A stretch of DNA of 64,000 nucleotides from CBDBCU01 sp965242615 (lineage in GTDB: Bacteria; Chloroflexota; Dehalococcoidia; Lucifugimonadales; UBA3495). Each line of letters starts with the position of its first letter. Position 1 is the stretch's first letter. The notes below the pieces were generated by a model. The model made no database searches. It was not told where the DNA came from and was given only the letters and a program-made list of their open reading frames with translations. Below, piece by piece: positions 24,867-33,245 of this stretch. The DNA lies in NCBI GenBank assembly GCA_965242615.1, contig CBDESR010000005.1, positions 806,001 through 870,000 of the forward strand, given 5' to 3'. The position numbers and the translations under genes were made by a program.

Positions 24867-25898
24867 TTAGCGGCGGCGCACCCGTTTGGTGCAGACGCCG
24901 ACCCAAGTGCGGCTTTCCCGGGCTCTCCCGCGATAACGGTCGGTTTGTCCAGGATCATAGCGGTCGCTATGTCGCTGAAGGGCGAAAAACCAGCCGTGGT
25001 TGTCCCCATTATCATTGTTAGAGGTGCCGGCGCCGCCTTCGCGGTTGTGGCCGGGGCCGAAATCGGCGCTGCCCTCGACATACTTCCCGCCCCGGGCTTG
25101 GCAGGCGGGGATGACTTTCTCCTCCGCCCGGGCCCGCCACCAGTCCGGGGAACGGAACCCGCCGCCGCCAAAGCCAGACGGCGTACGGACGTTGGTTCGC
25201 CAGTCAACCGACCAGTCAGTTTGGCCGGCGTCTTCGCCGGCATAGACGTTCCGGGCGCGCGAATGCGTACTTTCACCGTCGTAAGTATAAGAGCCGGAAT
25301 GGCTGCCATAGTCGGTGCAAATCAGGGTGCCGCCCGGCGTGTCATGCTCCGCCACGTAATTGTTTTCAGGAGCAGGGAATTGCAGACTGGAAGCCGGCAC
25401 CGGCGGGCAGGTACCGGTAGCGGCCGATTCGCTGCGGACCCGGAAGCGGATGGTTTTCTTGCCGCGGCGTTCCTCCCGGGGAAACTCAAAAATGAGGTCG
25501 CGGGAGACGCCGGTTACGCCGGATTCCCCGTCGGTCAGATAGCCCTCTTGGGCGGCCAGGAAACCCCGGAAGTTGCCTTGCTGCCCAAAATAGACCGTAT
25601 CATCTCGCTCATTCCGGTCCCGGCCGGCAAGCCAGGTTTCGGACTTGGTCCAGGTGTCGGACTGGTCGATGGCGCAGTAGATAGACTTGCCCCGGTTGGC
25701 GGCCAAGGATTCGAGGATCATCGAGACCCGGGCATCCTCGGCATCGGCCACGGCCGGGGTCTCTTGCCAGTCGGAGCAGTCCCAAGGGATGGAACGGGGG
25801 GCGGCTTGGGCATCCGGGGCCGGACTAGCCGTAAAGACCAGTCCGAAGGTCATGACGGACAGGATTAGGATGGCAATAGGGAATCGGTAGCGGTTCAT
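24867..25898 (-). CDS. Secreted protein, paralogue A of a three-member family
   Basis: 343 residues. A signal peptide (MNRYRFPIAILILSVMTFGL ... AQA) is followed by a constant domain (about residues 33-150: WDCSDWQETPAVADAEDARV, GKSIYCAIDQSDTWTK, LIFEFPREERR). The remaining 190 residues share nothing obvious with paralogues B and C except a C-terminal C-x-K-x-x-R-x-R end (CTKRVRRR). The variable part is rich in G, S, R and W and has several cysteines. I recognise no domain. Its own palindromic promoter and terminator make it a self-contained cassette. Confidence 0.8.
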   Translation of the reverse strand: MNRYRFPIAILILSVMTFGLVFTASPAPDAQAAPRSIPWDCSDWQETPAVADAEDARVSMILESLAANRGKSIYCAIDQSDTWTKSETWLAGRDRNERDDTVYFGQQGNFRGFLAAQEGYLTDGESGVTGVSRDLIFEFPREERRGKKTIRFRVRSESAATGTCPPVPASSLQFPAPENNYVAEHDTPGGTLICTDYGSHSGSYTYDGESTHSRARNVYAGEDAGQTDWSVDWRTNVRTPSGFGGGGFRSPDWWRARAEEKVIPACQARGGKYVEGSADFGPGHNREGGAGTSNNDNGDNHGWFFALQRHSDRYDPGQTDRYRGRARESRTWVGVCTKRVRRR

Positions 25899-25949
25899 AG
25901 CAATACCTCGCGGCAGCAGGACTTTTAATGCCGGTAGAAAGCCGGTAAT

Positions 25950-26010
25950 AAAAGTGTAAAAAAGGGCGGGCTTCCTGTCAAGTAGGAAGCCCGCCCTTTT
26001 TTACACTTTT
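25950..26010 (-). promoter_or_regulatory. Palindrome-embedded promoter of paralogue A
   Basis: A perfect 27-bp inverted repeat (25950-25976 / 25984-26010) with a 7-nt loop GTCAAGT. On the minus strand the -35 TTGACA (25981-25976) lies in and next to the loop, one arm is the 17-bp spacer, and -10 TACACT (25958-25953) is at the end of that arm. The same layout with different arm sequences occurs at 36517-36564 and 45849-45898. Confidence 0.75.
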
Positions 26011-26149
26011 GGACTTTTCGGGAAGGGTGGGGTTGGCTGCCGAGGGGTTGGGGGGAGTTAAAAAAATTTTTGGTCCCGGGAGATGGGCGAAAAAATACGG
26101 CGGGCCGGATTGGTTACCCGGCCGCTAGGTCATTCCGCCGCCCCTGCCT

Positions 26150-26243
26150 ATGTCATTCCGACCGAAGGGAGGAATCTAAAAGTCTCGAGAGGAGTCAAGG
26201 GCGGGCATTTTTAGATTCCTCGGCTGTCGCCTCGGAATGACAT
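26150..26243. repeat. Interspersed hairpin repeat (reverse orientation)
   Basis: ATGTCATTCCGACCGAAGGG ... GGAATCTAAAA ... TTTTTAGATTCC ... CGGAATGACAT, with the inner GAGGAGTCAAGGGCGGGC in the opposite direction to the 23.64 kb copy. It lies in the 495-bp gap between the divergent paralogue A and SBP genes; a possible TTGACA box for the SBP gene is at 26289. Confidence 0.8.
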
Positions 26244-26392
26244 AGGGAAAGGGGTTGGGGAGTTTTTAAGGGCGGCGGCCGCCGCATATTGACATCGCCC
26301 CGGCGATTAAATAAGGTATTACTGTCGGCGGTGGTTGCATTCATCCGATTGACGCCGCCATTCAATACGCTCAAGGCAGAGGGTGGGTTTAG

Positions 26393-28591
26393 ATGTTCAG
26401 TTTGCGCAAGTTTCACTTGTTCCGCTTTTTCCAGCCGGGCAGTCGGGGCCGGGGTGCGGCGGCGGCTTTGGTGGTTCTGTTAGCTCTGGCTTTGGCCGGG
26501 TGTGCCGCGGAGCCGACGATTTACCGCATTGGGGCGGTGCATCCTTTGACCGGCGACGGGGCGAGCTATGGCTTGCCGGTGGAGCGGGTTATCGAGCGGG
26601 CGGTGGCGGACATCAATCAGCAGTGGGCGGCCGACGACCGCCGCCTTAGCCTTGAGGTGGTTGTGGCGGATGGCAAATGCAATTCCGCGGACGCTTTGGC
26701 CGCCGCCCGGCGGTTGGTCGAGGCGGAGGGCGTCAAACTAATCTATGGCGGCACCTGCTCGGACGAAACCCTGGGGATGGCGCCCTACACCGAAGCGAAC
26801 CAGGTACTGCTCCTGTCGCCGCTGTCCGGCTCCACGGAAATTTCCGGGGCGGGGGATTATGTTTTCCGCAACATTCCCTCCAACGCCGACCATGTCGCTA
26901 CGATGACGCCCTTCCTATTGGAGCGGGGTTACCGCCGCTTTGCGCTGTTCACTAACGACACCGCCTTTGCCCGGGATTTGCGGGGCTTGTATCAGCGGCT
27001 ATTGCCCCAAGGCGGCGGCGAGATCGTTGCCGATGAAGTAGTTCCCTCCGGGGCGGGCGAATACAGCGCGGCGGCCCGCCGCATCGCCGCCGCCAATCCC
27101 GACCTGGTGGTCGTCCTGCCGCAGACCGCTGCCGACATTGGCTATTTGCTGACCGCCTTGCAGGCGGCCGGTTATGCCGGCCCCGGGGCCAGCAATGCGG
27201 TGGCGGGCGCTCCGGCGGCGTTGGCGGAATACGGCGACTTGCTCGAGGGTTTCTATGTGCCGGCGGTGCGTTTCAAGGGCGAAGGCGGGCAGCCCTACTT
27301 CGAGGATATGCAGTTGGCTACGGACTGCGATTGGGATTTTTACTGCGCTACGGCTTATGACGGGGTGGAGCTGATTGCCGAGATGCTGGTCGAGTGCGGG
27401 GCTCAGGATGCGGCCTGTATGCGGGATTTCCTGTACGCTACGCAGGGTTGGGAGGGCAAGTATTACGGCGTCATCAGTTTTGACGCCAATGGCGATGTCA
27501 GCGGGGACTACCGGATTAACCAAATCCGGGATGGCGTGGCCGGGCCGCCGGGGCCGATTACCTACCGCATTGGGACGGTGCATCCCTTGACCGGGAACGG
27601 GGCGGGCTATGGGCTGCCGGTGGAGCGGGTTATCGAGCGGGCGGTGGCGGACATCAATGCGGAGTGGGCGGCGGACAACCTGCGGATTGAGGTGATCGCG
27701 GCGGATGGCAAGTGCAATTCCGTTGACGCTTTGGCGGCGGCGCGGCGGCTGGTTGAGGAGGAAAGGGTCAAAATCATCTATGGCGGCAGCTGTTCGGATG
27801 AAACCCTGGGGATAGCCCCTTATGCCGAGGCGAATCGGATACTGCAACTGACGCCGTTGTCCACGGCCAGCGCGGTATCGGAAGCCGGGGATTACGTTTT
27901 CCGCAACATTCCGGGCAATGCGGCGGCGGTGCGGGCGACGGTGGCGGAATTGCCAGCGGGGGAGTTTCAACGCTTTGCCTTGTTCAGCAATGATACGGCT
28001 TATGCCCGGGATTTGCGGGAATGGTTTGCGCGGCTGCTGAGGGAAGGCGGCGGGGAAATAGTTGCCGATGAGCTGGTACCTTCCGGCGAGGGGGATTACA
28101 GCGCGGCGGCGGAGCGCATCGTGGCGGCCGAGCCGGATTTGGTGGTGGCGCTGCCGCAGACCTTTGCCGACATTGGCTATTTGCTGACGCCGTTGCAGGC
28201 GGCCGGTTATGAGGGGGCCGGGGTGAGCAATTTGGTGGCGGGGGCGCACGCGGCCCTGGAGGAGTACGGCGATTTGCTGGAGGGTTACTATATCCCGTCG
28301 TTGACTTTCAAGACGCAGGGGGATGCGGAGTTCGCCGCGCTGCAAGGGGACACCGATTGCGACCTGGATCATTACTGCGCCATTGCCTACGATGGGACGC
28401 TGCTGCTGGCGGCGATGCTGCTGGCGTGCGGCGACCGGGATACGGCGTGTATGCGGGATTTTCTGTATGGGACGCAGGATTGGGAGGGGAAGTATTACGG
28501 CGTCATCAGCTTTGACGCCAATGGGGATGTGGGCGGTTCGTTTCGGATGAATCGGGTGGTGGATGGGGAGTTGATGCCGTTGGAGCGGTAG
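26393..28591 (+). CDS. Lipoprotein with two tandem LivK-type substrate-binding domains
   Basis: 732 residues with a lipobox (LALAGC). Two copies of a Peripla_BP_6 (branched-chain amino acid type) domain follow: residues about 43-385 and 391-730. Both start ITYRIG/TIYRIG ... VHPLTG and share LPVERVIERAVADIN, IYGGTCSDETLG, YVFRNIP, LFTNDTA/LFSNDTA and EGKYYGVISFDANGD. Normal family proteins have one domain. No permease or ATPase gene is adjacent, so the fused binding protein may act as a sensor or with components elsewhere. Confidence 0.88.
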   Translation: MFSLRKFHLFRFFQPGSRGRGAAAALVVLLALALAGCAAEPTIYRIGAVHPLTGDGASYGLPVERVIERAVADINQQWAADDRRLSLEVVVADGKCNSADALAAARRLVEAEGVKLIYGGTCSDETLGMAPYTEANQVLLLSPLSGSTEISGAGDYVFRNIPSNADHVATMTPFLLERGYRRFALFTNDTAFARDLRGLYQRLLPQGGGEIVADEVVPSGAGEYSAAARRIAAANPDLVVVLPQTAADIGYLLTALQAAGYAGPGASNAVAGAPAALAEYGDLLEGFYVPAVRFKGEGGQPYFEDMQLATDCDWDFYCATAYDGVELIAEMLVECGAQDAACMRDFLYATQGWEGKYYGVISFDANGDVSGDYRINQIRDGVAGPPGPITYRIGTVHPLTGNGAGYGLPVERVIERAVADINAEWAADNLRIEVIAADGKCNSVDALAAARRLVEEERVKIIYGGSCSDETLGIAPYAEANRILQLTPLSTASAVSEAGDYVFRNIPGNAAAVRATVAELPAGEFQRFALFSNDTAYARDLREWFARLLREGGGEIVADELVPSGEGDYSAAAERIVAAEPDLVVALPQTFADIGYLLTPLQAAGYEGAGVSNLVAGAHAALEEYGDLLEGYYIPSLTFKTQGDAEFAALQGDTDCDLDHYCAIAYDGTLLLAAMLLACGDRDTACMRDFLYGTQDWEGKYYGVISFDANGDVGGSFRMNRVVDGELMPLER

Positions 28592-28621
28592 CCGCCGGCG
28601 CAGCGGCGGCCGCATTGGGCC

Positions 28622-28653
28622 GGGGCCGCCGGGGATTTAGGCCCGGCGGCCCC
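28622..28653. terminator. Hairpin between convergent genes
   Basis: A perfect 12-bp stem GGGGCCGCCGGG / CCCGGCGGCCCC with an 8-nt loop sits between the stops of the SBP and radical SAM genes. There is no T-run, so termination would be weak or Rho-assisted. Confidence 0.5.
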
Positions 28654-28668
28654 GCCCGCTACTGTTGC

Positions 28669-30051
28669 TTATCCCGGATGCTTACCCCGGATGCCGGGGG
28701 TTCCGTAGAGGGGGCAGCTGCCGCAGCCGCCGGCCGCGCCGCAGGGGGCGGTTCCAGAGCCGGCGGCGGCCGAGGGGCCGAGGGGCCCGGCCGGCGGGCC
28801 GGTTTCGACGGCGCCCTGGCTGAACAAGTCGAGTTTCAGCTGCTTGGCGCTGGGCGGTCGCTGGCCGGGGAAAATTACAAAGGGCCAAGCCCGCTTGCGT
28901 ACTACGCCCATCGCCTGCACATCCCGCCAGTTGTCAATCGGATGGCGGCGGCGGTTCTCGATAATGCGGTCGGCGGAAGTGGGGCCCAAGCCCGGCACCC
29001 GGAGCAGGGACTCCCGGCTGGCGGCGTTCAAGTCCACTGGAAAGGCGTCAAGGTTTTCCAGGGCGATGGCGGTTTTGGGGTCTTGGTCGAGGGGCAGAAA
29101 GCCGGCGCCGTCAAAAGCCAGGTTCAACTCGGAGTTGGCATAGCCGTAAATGCGCTTGAGCCAGTCCATTTGATAAAGGCGGTGTTCGCGCAGCGGCGGC
29201 ACGGCGGGATGTTCCGCCATTGGCGTATGCGCCGCCGGGCGGAAGGCGGTATAATAGACGCGTTTCAGCTGCCAGTCGCCGTACAGCTGGTCGATGCGCT
29301 GAAAGATGTCGGCGTCGCTTTCGTCGGCGGCCCCTACTACCATTTGGGTGGCTTGCCCTACGGCGCCGCCGCTGCTGGCTTTAGTCAGTTGGTCAATCCA
29401 TTGCATCGGCCCCAGGATGCCGCCGTCAAAGTCTTTGTGGGGGCTGATGCGGGACATCATTTCAGCGGTGGGAGTTTCGATATTCACCGACAGGCGGGTG
29501 CCGAGGCGATGGGCGGCTTCGACATACTGGTATTCGGTGCCGGGCATAACTTTCAGGTGGACATAGCCGGTGAACCCATACTTACGGCGGATAGTTTCGA
29601 CCACTTGGATCATTTTGTCGGTGGTTTTGGAGCCGCTGCCGGCGATGCCGGAGCTGAGGAACAGGCCGGCGACGGTGTGGCGTTGGTGCATTTCTTGGAA
29701 GGCGCGGGCCAGTTCGTCCACCTTGAAGGCGTAGCGTTTGCGGGGGACATAGACGCTGTTGGGGCAATAGGCGCAGTCCATCATACAGAAGTCGGTGAAC
29801 ATCACCCGCATCAGGTTGATGGCCTTGCCGTTGGGCATGGCGGCGCGATAGACGGCGGGCAAGGGGCGTTTGGCGGGGTTGGTGTAGGAGTAGCGGTGGC
29901 CGCTGGCGGCGGCGGTAGCGGCGGGGCCGGTGGGGCCGGAGGCCCACTTGTTGCGGCCGCTGTATTGGGGCTGGGCGAGGACATCGTCGCCGGCCATACC
30001 GCCGAGGATTTGGAGTTTTTCGTAGGTGTCCGGGGCCCGTTTGATGAGCAT
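28669..30051 (-). CDS. Radical SAM protein with HhH motif (DNA modification/repair type)
   Basis: 460 residues. The [4Fe-4S]/SAM motif CMMDCAYC (about residues 89-96) is followed by a radical SAM barrel (GLFLSSGIAGSGSKTTDKM, SVNIETPTAEMMSRISP). A helix-hairpin-helix LLRVPGLGPTSADRIIENR near residue 375 suggests DNA binding. This matches the family named putative DNA modification/repair radical SAM protein (TIGR03916), usually encoded beside a uracil-DNA glycosylase-like protein, which is not adjacent here. The C-terminal tail is G/A/P/C-rich. Confidence 0.88.
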   Translation of the reverse strand: MLIKRAPDTYEKLQILGGMAGDDVLAQPQYSGRNKWASGPTGPAATAAASGHRYSYTNPAKRPLPAVYRAAMPNGKAINLMRVMFTDFCMMDCAYCPNSVYVPRKRYAFKVDELARAFQEMHQRHTVAGLFLSSGIAGSGSKTTDKMIQVVETIRRKYGFTGYVHLKVMPGTEYQYVEAAHRLGTRLSVNIETPTAEMMSRISPHKDFDGGILGPMQWIDQLTKASSGGAVGQATQMVVGAADESDADIFQRIDQLYGDWQLKRVYYTAFRPAAHTPMAEHPAVPPLREHRLYQMDWLKRIYGYANSELNLAFDGAGFLPLDQDPKTAIALENLDAFPVDLNAASRESLLRVPGLGPTSADRIIENRRRHPIDNWRDVQAMGVVRKRAWPFVIFPGQRPPSAKQLKLDLFSQGAVETGPPAGPLGPSAAAGSGTAPCGAAGGCGSCPLYGTPGIRGKHPG

Positions 30052-30101
30052 AGGGGCGCTTAACCTCCGGTCGTGGATTGGGAAAGAACAATAGTTCGTA
30101 T

Positions 30102-30154
30102 ATAATGCACGAGGGAGGCGGGGGTTGTCAAGGGTTGGGGAAACCGGTTATAAT
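30102..30154. promoter_or_regulatory. Back-to-back promoters sharing one -35 region
   Basis: Plus strand: TTGTCA (30125-30130), 18 bp, TATAAT (30149-30154), reading into the ATPase gene. Minus strand: TTGACA (30131-30126), 18 bp, CATTAT (30107-30102), reading into the radical SAM gene. The two -35 boxes overlap, so the promoters should compete. Confidence 0.6.
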
Positions 30155-30184
30155 TGCGGAAACTTTTCGGGGGACAGTCAAGAG

Positions 30185-31333
30185 ATGGTCAATTCGGACT
30201 TGCACCTGCCCAGCCTGTCCATCCAGGGGTTTCGGGGGATAGAGGCTCTGGAGATTCCACGGTTGGGGCGGGTCAACCTGATTACCGGGAAGAACAACAC
30301 CGGCAAGTCGTCCATTCTGGAAGCTCTGCGTATCTTTACGCAGAACGCGGCACCTCACGTCATCCAGGAGATACTCCGGTATCGCGAAGAGTATTCCTCA
30401 GTCGCGGGCGAAGAGGAACGCGCTCCCGACCCGGAGAGCTTGTTTCAGGTTTCCTCCCTATTCCACGGTTTTCCCGGGTTTTTGGAAAGCTCCCAAAGGA
30501 TAGGGATTTCAACCGGCGGTGCTTTGCCATTTGGCAACGGAATATCCAAATGGTTGAGTATGTACGTCGATTGGGTTCCTGAGGAAAGGACTGCAGCGCG
30601 CACCGGAGCCGCAACTACCCAACGAAATATAGTTGAAGATACCTTCGGAACACCCGCTCTGGTGGTGGAAACGGAGGATGGTGCGAAGTTCCACCGTCTG
30701 GAACGGTTGCTCAGTCCTTCCATTATGGGGCGTCTGTACCGCTCTCGATATCAGAACAATTACCGGATGCCTTGCATCTTGGTAAGTTCCTATGGTACCG
30801 AAGGAACCGCGACCTTGGGGCCTATGTGGGATGGAGTTGTGTTGACGCCTCTTGAAAAAGAGGTTGTTAAAGCACTCCACATTATAGACCCTCAAATTTC
30901 TGCCGCTTCTATGGTTGGGGACGAAGGAACCCGCCGGCCAAGAAAAGCCATTGTCCGTACCGAAAACATCGACCATCCGGTACCGTTGCGGTCTTTCGGC
31001 GACGGGTTAAACCGATTGTTTGCCATTATCCTCTCCCTCGTCAACGCCAAAGGGGGCATTTTGCTGGTTGACGAGTTTGAGAACGGGTTACACCACACGG
31101 TGCAATTGGATGCTTGGCGGATGATATTCCGCTTGGCCCAGGAGCTTAACATCCAAGTCTTTGCGACCTCGCACAGCAACGACGCCCTGTCAGCGTTCCA
31201 AGAAGCCGCAGCGGAAACTCCGGAGGATGGTATGCTCATTCGCCTGACGCGTCGGGGTGAAAATATCATCCCTACAGTGTTTGGAGAGGACGAACTGGCG
31301 GTCATAACCCGCGATCATATTGAGGTGCGCTGA
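30185..31333 (+). CDS. OLD-like AAA/ABC ATPase, subunit of a putative defence pair
   Basis: 382 residues from ATG 30185; an upstream ATG would begin inside the promoter. SIQGFRGIEALEI and Walker A ITGKNNTGKSSILEALRIF are at the N-terminus. The ABC-like signature SFGDGLNRLFAIILSL, Walker B GGILLVDEFENGLHH and H-loop ATSHSNDALSAF are at the C-terminus. This is the ATPase half of OLD nucleases without the fused TOPRIM domain, which is encoded by the next gene one base downstream. Base composition is visibly less GC-rich than the neighbours, suggesting transfer. Confidence 0.88.
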   Translation: MVNSDLHLPSLSIQGFRGIEALEIPRLGRVNLITGKNNTGKSSILEALRIFTQNAAPHVIQEILRYREEYSSVAGEEERAPDPESLFQVSSLFHGFPGFLESSQRIGISTGGALPFGNGISKWLSMYVDWVPEERTAARTGAATTQRNIVEDTFGTPALVVETEDGAKFHRLERLLSPSIMGRLYRSRYQNNYRMPCILVSSYGTEGTATLGPMWDGVVLTPLEKEVVKALHIIDPQISAASMVGDEGTRRPRKAIVRTENIDHPVPLRSFGDGLNRLFAIILSLVNAKGGILLVDEFENGLHHTVQLDAWRMIFRLAQELNIQVFATSHSNDALSAFQEAAAETPEDGMLIRLTRRGENIIPTVFGEDELAVITRDHIEVR

Positions 31334-31334
31334 T

Positions 31335-31958
31335 ATGGCAAGCAGGCTACTTCTGGTGGAAGGCAGGAACGACGTACGCATCCTGCAACACCTCTGTGAG
31401 CAACGCGGAATTCAATTGGGGGGTATAAAGCACCTCGGTGGTGTAAGACCGCTCCTTGAAAACATTCCCGTCCAACTCCGGGCGAGCGACGAGGACGGGG
31501 ATGTTGTTGGCGTAGTTATCGACGCTGACACGGACTTGAGCAGTCGCTGGCAGTCGATCCGCGATCGGGTCGGCAGGCTCGGTTACCTTGTGCCGGCTCA
31601 ACCAGACAAGGGCGGGACTATAATTGACCCGCCGGCGGGAACTCTTTACCCCCGTTTTGGCGTATGGGTTATGCCGGATAACCAGACCCCCGGCATCCTG
31701 GAGAACTTTTTGCAGTTCCTTATTCCCCAAACCGACCAACTTCTGGGCTACGCCAAGAGCTGCGTCGCGGACATTCCCCATCGGCTTTTCAGCGATTTGG
31801 CGGAGCCCAAAGCCGTAATTCATACTTGGTTGGCTTGGCAGTCAGACCCTGGAATTCAGCTAGGCACCGCTATCAACGCCAGGTTTCTTGACCCGGACAC
31901 GCCCAAAGCGGATGAATTGGCGTCGTGGTTGCGCCGGCTATTCTTTCCTAACGGTTAA
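31335..31958 (+). CDS. DUF3226-type TOPRIM protein, partner of the OLD-like ATPase
   Basis: 207 residues from ATG 31335 with GAGGTG upstream. RLLLVEGRNDVRIL carries the TOPRIM glutamate and VVGVVIDADTDLSSRW the D-x-D pair. The C-terminal half contains YPRFGVWVMPDNQTPGILENF and HTWLAWQSDPG, as in DUF3226 proteins. TOPRIM domains of this kind cut nucleic acid. ATPase plus separate TOPRIM protein is the layout of split OLD systems and resembles PARIS (AriA/AriB), although AriB belongs to DUF4435. Confidence 0.82.
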   Translation: MASRLLLVEGRNDVRILQHLCEQRGIQLGGIKHLGGVRPLLENIPVQLRASDEDGDVVGVVIDADTDLSSRWQSIRDRVGRLGYLVPAQPDKGGTIIDPPAGTLYPRFGVWVMPDNQTPGILENFLQFLIPQTDQLLGYAKSCVADIPHRLFSDLAEPKAVIHTWLAWQSDPGIQLGTAINARFLDPDTPKADELASWLRRLFFPNG

Positions 31959-32020
31959 TGCCTATATCAGGAGTAGCCCCATCCCGGAAACCCAATCTGC
32001 TACATCCACCGCCGCGCCGC

Positions 32021-33163
32021 CTACTCCTTGTCAAACACCCCCACCCCCTCAAACTTTCCCCCTACCACCGCAACCCCGTCCAACCCCAGCCACTGCTCGG
32101 CCAGGGTGGTGTAGAGGCCGCGGAAGTCGTGGTTGGCGCGCAAGTCGCCTTCGAGCAAGTCCGCGGCGGCCAGGGACGGGTATTCGCCGTATTGCCCGCC
32201 CTTTACCGGCGCGCCGATTACCATGGCCATTCCGCCGGAGCCGTGGTCGGTGCCGGAGCCGTTGTCCCGCGCCCGCCGGCCAAACTCGGTAAAGACCAGC
32301 ATTGCGACCTGCTCCGCCAGCCCCTGCTCCCGCAAGTCGGCAAAAAAGCCGGACAAGGCCGGCGCCAACTCCGACCACAACCCGCTATGCACCGCCAATT
32401 CGGCCGCGTGGGTGTCGTAGCCGCCGTGCTGGGTGTAGCAAATCCGCGTCCCCAAATCCGCCGTCAAGACCTGGGCGATGTTCCGCAGGTTGCGGCCGAT
32501 GGCATTGTCCGGGTATTCAATGCCGGACTGATATTTTTGCGGGGCGGAGCGCAAAGCATCGGCCCCGGTCAAAGCGTCCCTTCCGGTGCGTCCCAAGTAG
32601 TCCAGAACCGGGCCGGAACCGACGGCCGGCGCATACATCCGGGCAAAGACCTGCAAGGCCCGCTCCCGGACTTCCGGCTGGTCAATGCCGGTCAGCAGCC
32701 CATAGCCAGACAATTCGGAAACTGACGCTACCGGCACGCCGGGCAAGGCCATGGCTCGCGGCAGCCCCCGCCCGAAGTTGACGCCGGTCAGCACATTCTC
32801 CCCGGACGGATCCAGCTCGCGGATGGCCCGGCCCAACCAGCCCTCAGTGCCAACCTTATCCGGCTCGGCGGTGTGCCAGATGTCCATTGAACGGAAGTGG
32901 GAACGGTTGGGGTTGGGATAGCCGATGCCGTGGATGATGGCTACTTCGCCGCGGTCATACAGCTCTTTGACCGGGGCTAATGCCGGATTAAAGCCTACCC
33001 GGTCGTCCAGGGGCAAAACCTGCTCCGGCGGGATATGGACGGTAGGGCGGTAGTCGTAATAGCGGCCGTCGGCGTAGGGAACAACGGTGTTCAGATAGTC
33101 GTTGCCCCCGGTGAGTTGGACAACGACCAGAACCGGGTCTTTAACGGCGGCGGTGTTAGTCAT
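32021..33163 (-). CDS. DUF1501 domain protein, second copy
   Basis: 380 residues, paralogous to the 778-1917 gene along its full length (LVVVQLTGGNDYLNTVVPY, RSHFRSMDIWHTAEPDKVG, FTEFGRRARDNGSGTDHGS, QYGEYPSLAAADL). No signal peptide. No DUF1800 gene accompanies it. It is convergent with the TOPRIM gene and divergent from the MFS gene. Confidence 0.92.
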   Translation of the reverse strand: MTNTAAVKDPVLVVVQLTGGNDYLNTVVPYADGRYYDYRPTVHIPPEQVLPLDDRVGFNPALAPVKELYDRGEVAIIHGIGYPNPNRSHFRSMDIWHTAEPDKVGTEGWLGRAIRELDPSGENVLTGVNFGRGLPRAMALPGVPVASVSELSGYGLLTGIDQPEVRERALQVFARMYAPAVGSGPVLDYLGRTGRDALTGADALRSAPQKYQSGIEYPDNAIGRNLRNIAQVLTADLGTRICYTQHGGYDTHAAELAVHSGLWSELAPALSGFFADLREQGLAEQVAMLVFTEFGRRARDNGSGTDHGSGGMAMVIGAPVKGGQYGEYPSLAAADLLEGDLRANHDFRGLYTTLAEQWLGLDGVAVVGGKFEGVGVFDKE

Positions 33164-33245
33164 CGGGATGGCTCCTTGGGGTGAAGGTGTGAGGGAAGTT
33201 TAACATATATAATGGCTTTATTCGAGGGATTGCGGCGGTTTTTTT

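Noticed and set aside
23000..26000. Replication origin at the composition switch
   Set aside because: No dnaA or gyrase genes and no recognisable DnaA-box cluster, and the composition flips back near 59 kb, which fits an inversion better.
30125..31958. Gabija or complete PARIS system
   Set aside because: Gabija has the TOPRIM domain fused to the ATPase plus a UvrD-like helicase, which is absent. The PARIS partner belongs to another TOPRIM family, so only a general resemblance is claimed.
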